From assembly GCA_019914945.1 (NCBI GenBank), contig CM034101.1, forward strand, positions 8,319,188 to 8,383,187: a DNA stretch of 64,000 bases, in the 5' to 3' direction. The notes beneath the pieces were generated by a model. The model did not search any database. It worked only from the letters and a program-made list of their open reading frames with translations, and had not been told where the DNA came from. This DNA is from Typha latifolia (Eukaryota > Streptophyta > Magnoliopsida > Poales > Typhaceae). The position numbers and the translations under genes were made by a program. Below are positions 21,756 to 31,833 of this stretch, in pieces. Numbering within the stretch: position 1 is the first letter of the stretch; every line of letters begins with the position of its first letter.

Positions 21756-24454
21756 CATACAAATCATCGTCTAATACAAAAGAGTACAAATATCAAATAC
21801 TGGTACAACTCAATTTCTATATAAACTATCATCTATACCGTCTCGCATCTATAGCTTACCTCATATTTGCTCTAAAATATCTTATCAGGGTATCTCAAGG
21901 CGGTATCACGTACCATAATATCTATGGAGGTTAAAAAAAAGAAATAAAGAGAGTAATGGGCAAAAGGCTCACTTAATAGACCTTACCCCGCCCGAATCAG
22001 TGATGCCAAACAGAGAGTAAATCATGTACTGAATAATATGAATCAACAAGAGCATCATGTCATGAATGAGTATATGAATGTATCCTCAATAATATATAAA
22101 TAAAAAGTATATAATATGTCATAACTGATAAAAGTATATAATCCTCGACAATGAGTAAACAGATCTCCATGTTATACTATCATCATAACTCTCTCTCAAA
22201 TATGACACATGATACATGCCGACAATGACCATGCTATGATATCAAATGCAACAATATATGATGCATATTGATCACTCGATAATCACATAACCAAATGATA
22301 ATAAAATCATATGCATTTCTCAACATCACAATCATCACCGACATCTCAGTATAATATCATCATACTAGACCACTATGCATAGCCAACACCCGGTACCCAG
22401 TCTCAACATCATGTCCGAAGGCTCAGAGCATACTCCGCCACCCGTAAGAGTATCTCAAATATAACCATACCTCGCCACCCGCTAGGATATCAATATCCAT
22501 CCAGATCGGACACCCTTCCTAGCTGATAGAAATCTCGTGAGGATAACTCGCTATATATGCCCTAGTGAACGACATGTGTCCGAATGTCTATTGCGCACAC
22601 AGACTAACGACCTCAGACGTAAGGCCAACAGGATTGCGACTATGTCGAGCGATCAATAATCCTCCAAGCGCGTCCTAACCCTCGCGCCCACTCGGGTATC
22701 CTCACGCTTTTTATCAACTACCCTATCAATCACATTTCATGCTTTCCTTCTAAATGACAGATCATATGCATATATCCAGTACGATAACAAGTCAATGCAT
22801 AACAGGAATTTAAGTGGAACAAAAATTAAGAGAAAAATAATACAATGTAGTCAACATATGCATATTCATGCTACAGATCAACTAGACTTAACATTATAAT
22901 AGTATAATCATCTCTATATATCACCAATGTGCTCATATCCCAGATCAACATAATCAGATGCATGATAAAATATGTTCGACTATAATCATCTCTAAATAAA
23001 GTCATATAATCATGCTGGAGGCCAAAACATGCATGTACATAATATATAATCTAATCTAATTTGAGAAATGCATCTAGGGGATAAGACTACTCATAGTCTG
23101 ATCAGAGGACACGAACCATGCATCTCTTACATCTGTCGGTCTAACATCAACTCATCGTCAGGGTCCATGGGGTCTCAAATAAGAGGGTTCGGGATCTGAA
23201 AATATTTAAGTAATATAAGGTCAATTATTTATCCAATTAGGATCCGTTTGTGTAACATATGATTATTTATTAGGTTTAACATTCTTTCTTTTGTTTTTAT
23301 TAAATAATTTGATCTATATCATATATTTAATTATAATAATATTAGTATGTTATTATTCTAATTGTAGATTTATTTATAAAACCATAGTTTGCTAATTGTA
23401 TATTATGTATATAATAGTCAATCTCTTTTGATAAAAAAAATGTAAAAGAGCTCCATGTACAATAATATAATTTAAGATACAAGCACCTATATTATATAAT
23501 ATTATATAATTATACTTTAATTACTTTGTCACTACTACCCTTACTAAACAAATTAAGAGTTGCATGTAAAATAATCTTTACTTAATCATGTAATATAAAC
23601 ATTAAGTAAGCCTACTATTATATTACATGATAATAATGTATAATAAGTTGTACATATATATATATATATATATACACCTAATTATAAAGACATGTATTAA
23701 TCTAATAAAATATATGAAGTTAAAAATATATTTATGTACAAATATTTATAATTATAATTAACTGAAATTACACTAATTACACTTACCATGTTACTAGATA
23801 TATCTATTCTTGACAAATTAAATTAAAGATCTAATTTAGATTAACTAAATAACATAAGTACTTTACACGTGTTTTATTACTAGAGAAGAGAGAAGGTAAA
23901 ACGAACGGAGGAAAAAGAAGTAGAGGAAAGGAAGAAGAAGAAAAAGAAGAAGGAGAAGAAGGAGAAGAAGAGAAAGGAAGGGAGGGAGGTTCACCTCAGC
24001 CGTAGTGGCGGCAGCGGCAACGGCGACGATGGCAACAGCGGCAGGCCGGCGTCAATAAGAAAAGGAGAGAAAGAGAGCTAGATAGAGAGGTGATTGGGAG
24101 AGAGAGGAGGGTAAGAGAGAGAACGAGTCTTTAGAGAGAGAGAGAGAGCTATAGAGAGAGACGGTGAGGGTGGTGTTGCGGCGGCGACGGCAGCGACGAC
24201 GGCGGTAGGCCGACGTCGGCAAGAGAATATGTGAGAGAAAGAGAGAGAGAGATATATAAAGAGAGAGAGGGAAGGCGGTGGAGGAGGTAAGGCGGCAGCT
24301 GCGGCGGTACCGGGCCCGCTGCAGCCAGCTAGCCTAGTTGTGAGCGCACGTGGCACCCTCAACGTGCGCCCACTATTTGCATGCCACGAGCTCGTGCCAT
24401 GCAACACCAAAACTTTTTTTTCTTTTTGTCTCTTTTTTTTCTTTATACAACTTA

Positions 24455-24575
24455 TTATACATTATTATTATTATTATCATTATTTATTATCATTTATTTA
24501 TTTTCTAGGTTATTACATTATTATTATTATTATTATTATTTATTATTATTATTATTTATTATTATTATTAATTTT
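24455..24575. repeat. TTA-rich microsatellite
   Basis: Runs of TTA and TTTATTA sit near the right end of TGTAAC copy 2. Tyr/Leu/Ile-rich open frames across it (24340-24834) are simple-sequence artefacts. Confidence 0.85.
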
Positions 24576-24593
24576 TTGGGTTATTACACTAGT

Positions 24594-25303
24594 ACTTGTA
24601 GCCGCTGTTTTTAAAACCGCAGAATTTCTAGCTGGCATTCTAGGTGCAAACCGCCCATCTCGATTGCCCCAATTTATTTTCGCTATCATCTTTAGAGCCC
24701 TATGCTTTTGTTCCATCCTCACTGCCTTCTCAAAGGCCTCCTCAAGAGTAGTAGGACATAAAGCACGAACATCCGCTTGTATCTCATCCTGTAGCCCTGA
24801 AATAAATGTACTCATTAATGTCCGTTCGGGCTAAGGTGGCTCACGACTACTAACTCTCTCAAACTTAGCTTGGTACTCTAATACGGTCTTCCTTTGAACC
24901 ATCTTGCTTAATGTGGCAGCAAAATCTTCACATGCCGCAGTCCCAAATCTGTGTGTAATCCTCCTACAAAAATTAGCCCATCCGGTAAATCCACCACCAC
25001 GAAGAATTGATCTATACCAATGCAATGTCGTTCCTTGAAGGTAAAAGCTTGCTATCTGGACTTTTGCATCTTCTGCTATACTTTGACAATCAAAATATTA
25101 TTCAACTTGAAACACTCAATCCGTTGGATCACCGTCTTAGAATTTTGGAAAGTCCAAGCTTGTGGTTCTCCCCCAAATAGCATTACTGGGTTCGCGAAAG
25201 ATCCTTGGTTCAGGTCTAAACCTTTGTGCAAGTTGATCACCTTCTCTAAATGCTCGAGCATGTCCATCACCATCTCTAAAGGGATCAACCTCATCCTCAT
25301 AGT
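24594..25303 (-). pseudogene. Family B element 2 gag core
   Basis: On the minus strand, 25300-25076 gives the start of the gag domain (S-F-A-N, then W-T-F-Q-N). 25025-24831 carries W-A-N-F-C-R-R-I-T-H-R-F-G and V-L-E-Y-Q-A-K-F-E-R-V-S-S, and 24815-24594 the segment T-F-I-S-G-L-Q-D-E-I-Q-A-D-V-R-A-L. Frame breaks separate them. The sequence continues on the far side of TGTAAC copy 2 at 20424. Confidence 0.82.
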
Positions 25304-26050
25304 TAGGGGTGTAAACGAGCCGAGCCTGAGCGAGCCGGCTCTGGCTCAGGCTCGGCTCGAAATTAGTTTCGAGCCTCACAATGTTGCTCAGGCTCGGCTC
25401 AGCTCAACCCGAGCCGAACTCGAGCCCGAGCAAAGCTCGAGCTCGATTAGAGGATGAGGCGGTGGCGACGTGGGCGGTTGCGACGTGGGCGGTGGCGACG
25501 TGGGCGGTGGCGACGTGGCGGCGGCTTGCCGAAGGAGTCGGAGACGGAGGAGGAGGCCGACGACGGAGGAGGAGGACGACGACGGAGGAAGGTGTGGCGC
25601 CGTGGTGGTGGCTTGCCGTCGTTGCCGATGGAGACCGACGGGGAGGGAAGAGTGAAGGTGATCGAGTGGATGAGGGTGAGAGTGAAGGTGAGGGTGGGGG
25701 AATTGATGATGGGGAAGGTGATGTGATGGGAGAGGTGAAGTAATTAATGAGGGTGGGGTAGGTGAGGGTAGGTGAGGGTGGGGAAGGTGAGGATGAGAAT
25801 GAGTTAGTGAGGGACACGTGGCAATATTTCCTTATGCCACGTGTCCTTAGTCATAGGGACTCAGGCTATCGAGCCTATCGAGCCGAGCCTGAGCGAGCCG
25901 GCTCCGGCTCAGGCTCGGCTCGATATTAATTTCGAGCCTATTATAATGGCTCGGGCTCGGCTCAGCTCTGATCGAGCCGAGCCGGACTCGAGCTTCACCC
26001 GAGCCGAGCCCGAGCCGAGCCCGAGCTGCTCGTCAAGCCTGACAGCCCTA
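25304..26050. mobile_element. hAT-type non-autonomous DNA transposon
   Basis: The ends TAGGGGTGTAAACGAGCC and ...TTGACAGCCCTA form short imperfect terminal inverted repeats (TAGGGcTGTcA on the right strand). The perfect 8-bp duplication CTCATAGT flanks it (25296-25303, 26051-26058), and the empty site is seen as 'ctcaaagt' at 59211-59218. Both ends carry dense GAGCC/GGCTC repeats in direct and inverted order, typical of hAT subterminal regions. The 747-bp element has no transposase. The middle holds a 15-bp GC-rich minisatellite (about 25460-25515) and a G-rich tract (25660-25800). Confidence 0.9.
25812..25846. repeat. Perfect 12-bp inverted repeat with two CACGTG cores
   Basis: GGACACGTGGCA (25812-25823) and TGCCACGTGTCC (25835-25846) are exact complements around an 11-base AT-rich loop, inside the hAT element. 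Each arm holds the plant G-box core CACGTG. Confidence 0.85.
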
Positions 26051-26572
26051 CTCATAGTGCCAATCTTCCTTATCAATTAAGCGGACCGGTGCCGCACGCC
26101 TCTCGAGTTCCAACACCGCCAGTCTTGGGTTTTGCAACGGAGGTGGGGAATGATGTGTGGGCATAGGTAAGAGGGGATCATTGACACTCACATGATGCAC
26201 CTAGACCTGTGGGGTATCCGTTCGATGGGGTCCCAATGTTGGTCCATCTTGAAACTCTGATCGTCGTCGAGGAGATAACGAATCAAATCGGTTCCTGACA
26301 TATTCCTTAAAATCATTGTGATCCTTTTGAATTGAGTCAACTCTATGCATCAATGTATGAAACATGCCCTTAGTTTCATCCATATTCGCACTCATGGATG
26401 TTGGTTGACTCGATCCTATCGTGGTTGCTCCAAAGGAATCGACATCACAGTTAGGTCATCGTGGATTAAGTCCTCCCTTGTCGGTGTGCTCTCCATAGGT
26501 CTCCTTCTTGGTGTCATCTTCCTTATTTCAACCATTAATAGAGGTCTGAGGTTCACCTGCTCTGATACCAAT
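26051..26572 (-). pseudogene. Family B element 2 gag N-terminus and leader
   Basis: On the minus strand this encodes the N-terminal gag segment (frame 26395-26201: M-S-A-N-M-D-E-T-K-G, then D-S-I-Q-K-D-H-N-D-F-K-E-Y), which matches 59489-59289. The leader reads upstream of it to a primer-binding site (TGGTATCAGAGC complement at 26560-26571) directly beside the 5' LTR. Confidence 0.78.
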
Positions 26573-27393
26573 TGATAAATTCTCGAACCAAAGATAGGCT
26601 ACGCAACTATTCCTTCAAGATTTGAATGTATTATAGAAATTAGTCTGTGCAACCGTGGGAAAATATTTGTCAGATATTCTCTAGTATTAAAAAAAAACCA
26701 AACCAATTGAGTTAGATTTGTAACTTCTTGATCTACAATTTTTGTATTTACATCCTTCATAGATTCGAATTGTAGTAGGGATGAAAATATGGAATAACAT
26801 GGGTGATGGTGGTGGTGACGGGTGGAGTGGATGTTAGGGTTATGGATAGATATGGAGATGAAGGTGGATTGTGGAAGTGGTTAAAGGATGTAGACAAAGG
26901 GAACGAAGTGGTTGAGATCTCAAAGAAGAGTGGTGGCTCGATAGTCGAGGGAGATTAGAAGTTAGGAGAAGCCTTGCCAACGGTAGAGGTGGAAGGTAAG
27001 TGAATGAGGGAGAAGTCTAGAGAGAAGATAAGAGGCAAAAAATTAATAATCCAATTGCATAATGAATTTGGCTGCCATCCACATATATATAGAGGTTAGC
27101 CAACAAGTCCTAAAACAATATGAATCCCTAATTCTAGAGGATTCCCGTCGATCGCGTTCGAATGCACCAAAAGACATTCTCTGTATGTGCGAACGCGATG
27201 TAGGCATTTGAATGCAGGCGTTCGAACTTGTCTGACTGCGTTTGAATACACAATATGCATTCTCTGTATTTGCGAACCTAATGCAGGTGTTCGGACGCAA
27301 CCCCTTCTACGTTCGAATGCTACCTACATGAATTTTATTTTAATAAAAATAAACACCTAATGCAATAAGAAAAGATCATATCTAAGTGTATCA
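26573..27393 (-). repeat. Family B element 2, 5' LTR
   Basis: The 821-bp LTR runs from TGATAAATTCTCG to GTGTATCA and pairs with 14795-15518. It is longer than its partner largely because the palindrome array (27155-27330) keeps more units. Its sequence resembles 59717-60446. Confidence 0.85.
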
Positions 27394-27832
27394 GTCTGCT
27401 ACAATGGTTGAGGATCCTTTTGTAACTGGTGGCGGTTCATTTCGGCTGACCATAGATCGGGCTAGATAGCCGAACTCTCCCCTATTTTTGTGGGGAATGG
27501 GGAGGCAGTGGAGGATGTTGGGTATGCTGCGGAGGGCTCCCCATGCTGCCTTGCGATTGCCATGCTTCAGCCACGCCCGTATTTCTCGCATTATCTCCAT
27601 CATCATCTGAGTATTAATGGCCATTTGCTCGAAAAGAGACCCAATCATGGCTTGAACGCTAGGCTCTTTCATATTCAGATTTGGTCGAGTAGTTTTGTGG
27701 GTGGAAGTTTCGCAGCCATTTCCTCCTCCTCTATTGGCAAAATCTCGTCTTCCTTATTTTGCTGTGTAGCCATGGCTTTGGTTGTCTCATAGGAAGCGCG
27801 TGTCCGAGAAACTGTGGCTCTGATACCACTCT
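27394..27832 (-). pseudogene. A2 element gag N-terminus and leader, truncated
   Basis: The minus-strand frame 27672-27391 encodes E-P-S-V-Q-A-M-I-G-S-L, then Q-M-A-I-N-T-Q-M-M-M-E-I-M-R-E, the same N-terminal gag block as family A (7730-7810). A further upstream piece (E-D-E-I-L-P-I-E-E-E) lies in another frame near 27730-27770. The leader holds a primer-binding-site complement at about 27818-27829. The rest of the element is missing to the left. Confidence 0.8.
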
Positions 27833-28642
27833 TGATACAATCTCCCATTGGTTTAAGGTTAGATCTATCCCATTTTTCAAATATGGATAGGATTTGGCAT
27901 GAAACTTTAGAAAAGGATTTTGAAATTTGAATCTGTAGGATCAATGTGAAATTTTGATATGTTGTAGCCTTAGAAAAGAGCTTTCCAACAAATTTAATTT
28001 CAGGGAAATCAGACAATGGGATCTCGAGATATCGTCCAAGAAGTAGACGAACGTCAGGGAGTCTGTCAATGAATCCGTTGATGGAGGCACGAGATCCTAA
28101 GTAATGATGGATGGTGATAGACCAGCGGTAATGGGGTGGCATCGATGAGTGAGTGGTGGTGGAAGGATTATGGATGATGGAAGGGGTTAGGGTAAGGTAA
28201 TACGCCCCTAAGGGACTAGGGTGAGTGGCCGGTCGAAGGAGGTTAGAAGCAGCGACACCGGGGAACGAGAGGACGAGAGGGAAGAAGGAGAAAAAAACTA
28301 GGGCAAACTCCTCAATTCATTCCATAATGACTCCTTAGTTGCCATCCACACCTTTAGAGGCTAACCAAACAATTCAAAAATGACAATTATTAACTCTAGA
28401 AATAGTGGATTTTTATTGATCGCGTTCGAACGCATTTGCGTTCAAACACACATGTTGCGTTCTCTATATTTGCGAACCTGATGCAGGCGTTCACAAACGT
28501 GTTCAAACGCACCCCACCCACGTTCGAACATAACATACAAAAAACCTTTTTTTTTCTGAAATAAACACTAAAACAAGAATATAAAACACCCCTAAAGTAT
28601 ATCCATGCTCGAGATGACCTTAGTGAAGTCCGAATCTTATCA
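27833..28642 (-). repeat. A2 5' LTR
   Basis: The 810-bp LTR runs from TGATACAATCTCCC to GAATCTTATCA. It shares its U5 and leader wording with 12445-13249 and 60482-61301. It has a small palindrome array at 28425-28530. No primer-binding-site copy lies inside its end; the only one is in the adjacent leader. Confidence 0.83.
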
Positions 28643-28873
28643 TATATCCAAATTTTAGTAGGATTTAAAGGTTAGATTGACCGTAACAACTTTCAAAAGT
28701 TTCGTGCAAATTCTATTCAAAACCAGTTACGAGACGATTAAACCTTTCGAGGGAAGATCATATCGTAACAATTGTACATATTTCGTTAGTGGTGGCACGG
28801 ATTTCTAGGTATTAGATGGAGGTGATGATGGAGTGGAGGCCGAGTAGTTGATGGAAGTGGCTCAGTAGTAGAT
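28643..28873 (-). repeat. Older LTR, left part (split by the A3 element)
   Basis: A piece of an LTR that resumes at 33881 after the A3 element. The wording 'catatcc aaattttag' and 'gtggcacgg' resembles the U5/leader parts of other LTRs here and the opening of this window. Its left edge is lost at the A2 LTR boundary. Confidence 0.55.
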
Positions 28874-28878
28874 AATGG

Positions 28879-29579
28879 TGTTACGATCCTTCCTCGGCTA
28901 TAGGCTCTGATACCAGCTTGATACGAACCCTCTTTTGGTGCTATGGCCCTGATACCAGATTGTTACGATCTTGCACGGAACTTTGAGATCAGATCCCGAA
29001 ATATCCTACCGTTGGATCGCTGTGAAATTTTGATATGATGTAGGCCCGGAAAAGAGCTTTCCAACGGATCTAGTTTGAGGCGAATCGGAGTTGGGGATCT
29101 CGAGATATCGTTCGTTTAGTGGATGAACGTCAGGATACTCTGTTTTTGGATTCCGTGGATGAAGGCACGAAATCCTGGGTAATGGTGGATTGTGGAGGGC
29201 CGGTGTTGATGGGGTGGCACCGATGTAAAAGTGATGGTGGAAGGGTTATGGATGATGGAAGGGTTAGAGATAGCGATGGATAAATTGGAAGAAGGGGGAG
29301 AAGAGGGCCACTCCTAAGGGACTAGGGTGATTGGCTTTGTCGAGGAGATTAGAAGCGGCGTCGCCGGGAGATTGAGGGAACGAGAGCGAAGAAGACGAAG
29401 GAGGCAAGGCAAACTCAATTCTCAATAATCAATCCCTAATTTTGGTTGCCCTACACATACTTTTATAGGCTAACCAACAACTCAATCTTATCCTAAAACA
29501 CAATCTTATCCTAAAACTCAATCTTATCCTATGGTAAATCCAAGCTCGAGACGACGTCGGTGAAGTCCGAATCGTATCA
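28879..29579 (-). repeat. A3 element, 3' LTR (left)
   Basis: This 701-bp LTR has the same length as its partner at 33175-33875, with only a handful of differences seen on reading, so it is the youngest pair here. The 5-bp duplication AATGG flanks the whole element (28874-28878 and 33876-33880). It contains two primer-binding-site-like copies near its left end. Where family A has the GTTCGAAC array, it has short repeats of 'aatcttatcctaaaac'. Confidence 0.92.
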
Positions 29580-29833
29580 ATCCACCACGCTTCCGCAACC
29601 TTGTCCTCAAGGTTTGAAATTTGGGAAGCGATCCATGATGTCTGTCTCTAGCTCCCATGTAGACTCGTCAGTAGGTTTGCCCAGCCACTCAATCAGCACT
29701 TCAGTCTCTAATCTGGATCCTTGGCGTCTTCTCCTACGACTTAGGACTCGAACCGGCTCATTGGAGCCATCTTCCTCCATTGGTTCGGGTAAGGTCGAAC
29801 CCACTACATGGTTAGGCCCGATCTGGGCCTTCA
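29580..29833 (-). pseudogene. A3 element chromodomain
   Basis: The minus-strand frame (29834-29607) encodes the linker P-E-P-M-E-E-D-G-S-N, an Arg-rich stretch, then the chromodomain E-T-E-V-L-I-E-W-L-G-K-P-T-D-E-S-T-W-E-L-E. It ends close to the LTR after N-F-K-P, the same C-terminus as at 11063. It is separated from its integrase half by the nested solo LTR. Confidence 0.85.
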
Positions 29834-30610
29834 TGATACGATCCTTCCTCGGCTATAGGCTCTGATACCAGCTTGATACGATCTTTCCTCGGCTATAGGC
29901 TCTGATACCAGCTTGATACGAACCCTCTTTTGGTGCTATGGCTCTGATACCAGATTGTTACGATCTTGCACGAAACTTTAAGATAAGATCCCGAAATATC
30001 CCGCCGTTGGATCACTGTGAAATTTTGATATGTTGTAGGCCCGGAAAAGAGCTTTCCAACGGATCTAGTTTGAGGCGAATCGGAGTTGGGGATCTCGAGA
30101 TATCGTTCGTTTAGTAGACGAACGTCAGGATACTCTGTTTTTGGATTCCGTGGATGAAGGCACGAAATCCTGGGTAATGGTGGATTGTGGAGGGCCGGTG
30201 TTGATGGGGTGGCACCGGTGTAAAAGTGATGGTGGAAGGGTTATGGATGATGGATAGGTTAGGGATAGCGATGGATAAATTGGAAGAAGGGGGAGAAGAG
30301 GGCCACTCCTAAGGGACTAGGGTGATTGGCCTGTCGAGGGAGATTAGAAGCGGCGTCGCCGGGAGATTGAGGGAACGGGAGCGAAGAAGACGAAGGAGGC
30401 AAGGCAAACTCAATTCTCAATAATCAATTCCTAATTTTGGTTGCCCTACACATACTTTTATAGGCTAACCAACAACTCAATCTTATCCTAAAACACAATC
30501 TTATCCTAAAACACAATCTTATCCTAAAACTCAATCTTATCCTAAAACTCAATCTTATCCTAAGGTAAATCCAAACTCGAGACGACGTCGGTGAAGTCCG
30601 AATCGTATCA
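29834..30610 (-). mobile_element. Solo A3 LTR nested in the A3 element
   Basis: TGATACGATCC...GAATCGTATCA is flanked by the perfect duplication CTTCA (29829-29833 and 30611-30615). It splits the codon string for V-S-A-L-K. The 777-bp LTR is longer than the host element's LTRs because it carries three primer-binding-site copies (complement GCTCTGATACCA at 29859-29870, 29899-29910 and 29941-29952), spaced 40 and 42 bp, and extra 'cttatcctaaaac' repeats at 30480-30560. Confidence 0.93.
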
Positions 30611-30615
30611 CTTCA

Positions 30616-31090
30616 ATGCCGAGACATGGAAGACGGGATGTATCCTGGTTCCTTCAGGTAGGTCCAATCGGTAAGCTACTGGACCGATTCGTTGTAGCAC
30701 TCGGTACGGACCATAGTACTTGTATCCCAACTTTTGGTTCAAAATTGGCCTCAATGTGGACTGTCGATACGGTTGAGCTCGAACGAACACCAATTGATCC
30801 ACCTCAAATTCTCGCTCACGTCTGCCTTTGTCATGCGTTTGCTTCATGCGGTTTTGTCTTTGTGGCTAGGTGAGTCTTGAGCCGTCTCAATGTTTCATCT
30901 CGATCGGCAAGCTCCAAGTCAAGCTCGGTCCTATCCGTCGCCGCGAGTCTATCGTAGGCACGCAAGGGGGAGTGCGCCCATAAACCGCCTCAAATGGGGT
31001 CATGCCAATGCTTGAGTGATGAGCGGTATTGTATGACCACTCAGCCGGGGAAGAAATTTGACCCAATCCTTTGGTCGATCCGCCACAAAG
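30616..31090 (-). pseudogene. A3 element integrase C-terminal region
   Basis: The minus-strand frame 30847-30608 encodes K-Q-T-H-D-K-G-R-R-E-R-E-F, V-F-V-R-A-Q-P-Y-R and G-Y-K-Y-Y-G-P-Y-R-V-L-Q-R-I-G, the basic DNA-binding C-terminal domain. Upstream, the G-M-T-P-F-E-A-V-Y-G-R block is in another frame (31093-30887). The catalytic core with its first two Asp residues is absent. Confidence 0.82.
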
Positions 31091-31833
31091 CATCGCAAGT
31101 ATTGCTCTAGTCCACGATTCACCACCTCGGTTTGGCCATCCGTCTCGGGGTTGCTTGAGGGGTTCGCTCTCAACTCCTCCATGAGTCGGACCAGATCACT
31201 ATCCTCTGCACTGGCTCTTCGTAGATCTGAAAAGAAAGGAAAAGTGGGTGCCGAGAAAGAAGCGAGCTCCCTTTCTTTTGGAAGTTCAAGCAGCGGTTTA
31301 CTTCCATCTAACAACACTCTCTGATTATTTCTCCAAAAAGTCAATGTGAGGCTTGTAAAATCAAAGGTCACGGGCCCCAAGCTCCGAAGCCATTGGGTCC
31401 CCAAAACAATATCGGCACCTTGCAAGGCCAACGGATAAAGATCCAATGTGAAAGTTTGGCCTTGCACCTTCGATTCTGCACCTCCACAAATAGAATCTGC
31501 TCGCAAAGTGGTGCCATCTCCAATAGTCACATCGAACCCTTCCGTGGGTTCCGACTCGAGCCCAATCTTCCTAGGGAGCCTCTTGTCAATGAAGTTGTGG
31601 GTAGACCCGGTGTCAATCAAGATTCTCACTGTGGTCTTCTTGACTACTCCGTTCACCCGCAATGTCTTTGGCGCCGCCGTCCCCGAATAGGCGTGGAGGG
31701 AGATTTCAGCTATCACGTCCTCCACGTTTTGCTCCTCAACTTCTTCTCCTCGATGTCCAGCCACATCTGCGCTTTCAGCTGCAAGCTCATCCTCCGCTTC
31801 CTCCAATCCATCGATGAGCATCACCGATCCCAT
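31000..31833 (-). pseudogene. A3 protease joined in frame to integrase end by deletion
   Basis: An uninterrupted 277-codon minus-strand frame holds an acidic linker, the aspartic protease with an intact I-L-I-D-T-G-S-T-H-N-F motif, D-I-V-L-G-T-Q-W-L, then the post-protease linker up to about L-L-D-G-S-K-P. It then jumps to the post-RNase H linker (S-A-P-T-F-P-F-F) and again to E-T-D-G-Q-T-E-V-V-N-R of the integrase. RT, RNase H and most of integrase are gone, yet the frame is kept. It overlaps the shifted frame described in the previous entry. Confidence 0.85.

Larger units (their letters stand above)
20425..24588. mobile_element. TGTAAC-family element, copy 2, complete with target duplication
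   Basis: It begins TGTAACGCCCCC and ends GGGTTATTACA, flanked by the 5-bp duplication CTAGT (20420-20424 and 24589-24593). Removing it rejoins family B gag exactly as in the uninterrupted copy at 58496-58515. The span is 4164 bp, or about 3180 bp without the nested solo LTR. No coding sequence is visible. The TG/CA ends and 5-bp duplication mean an LTR retroelement, probably a solo LTR of a long-LTR family or a coding-free derivative. A TATA-like string near 24251-24258 would read on the minus strand, which would make TGTAATAACCC the 5' end. Confidence 0.82.

Noticed and set aside
24340..24834. 164-codon frame rich in Tyr, Leu and Ile, resembling a membrane protein
   Set aside because: It is TTA-repeat DNA running into antisense family B gag across a proven insertion boundary at 24588.
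25381..25817. Gly/Arg-rich and Pro/Ser-rich frames in the hAT element
   Set aside because: They are minisatellite and G-rich repeat translations with no domain, limited to a non-autonomous transposon.
29580..30610. Two tandem A3 LTRs as a tandem element array
   Set aside because: The second LTR has its own CTTCA duplication and splits a codon string, so it is a nested insertion.
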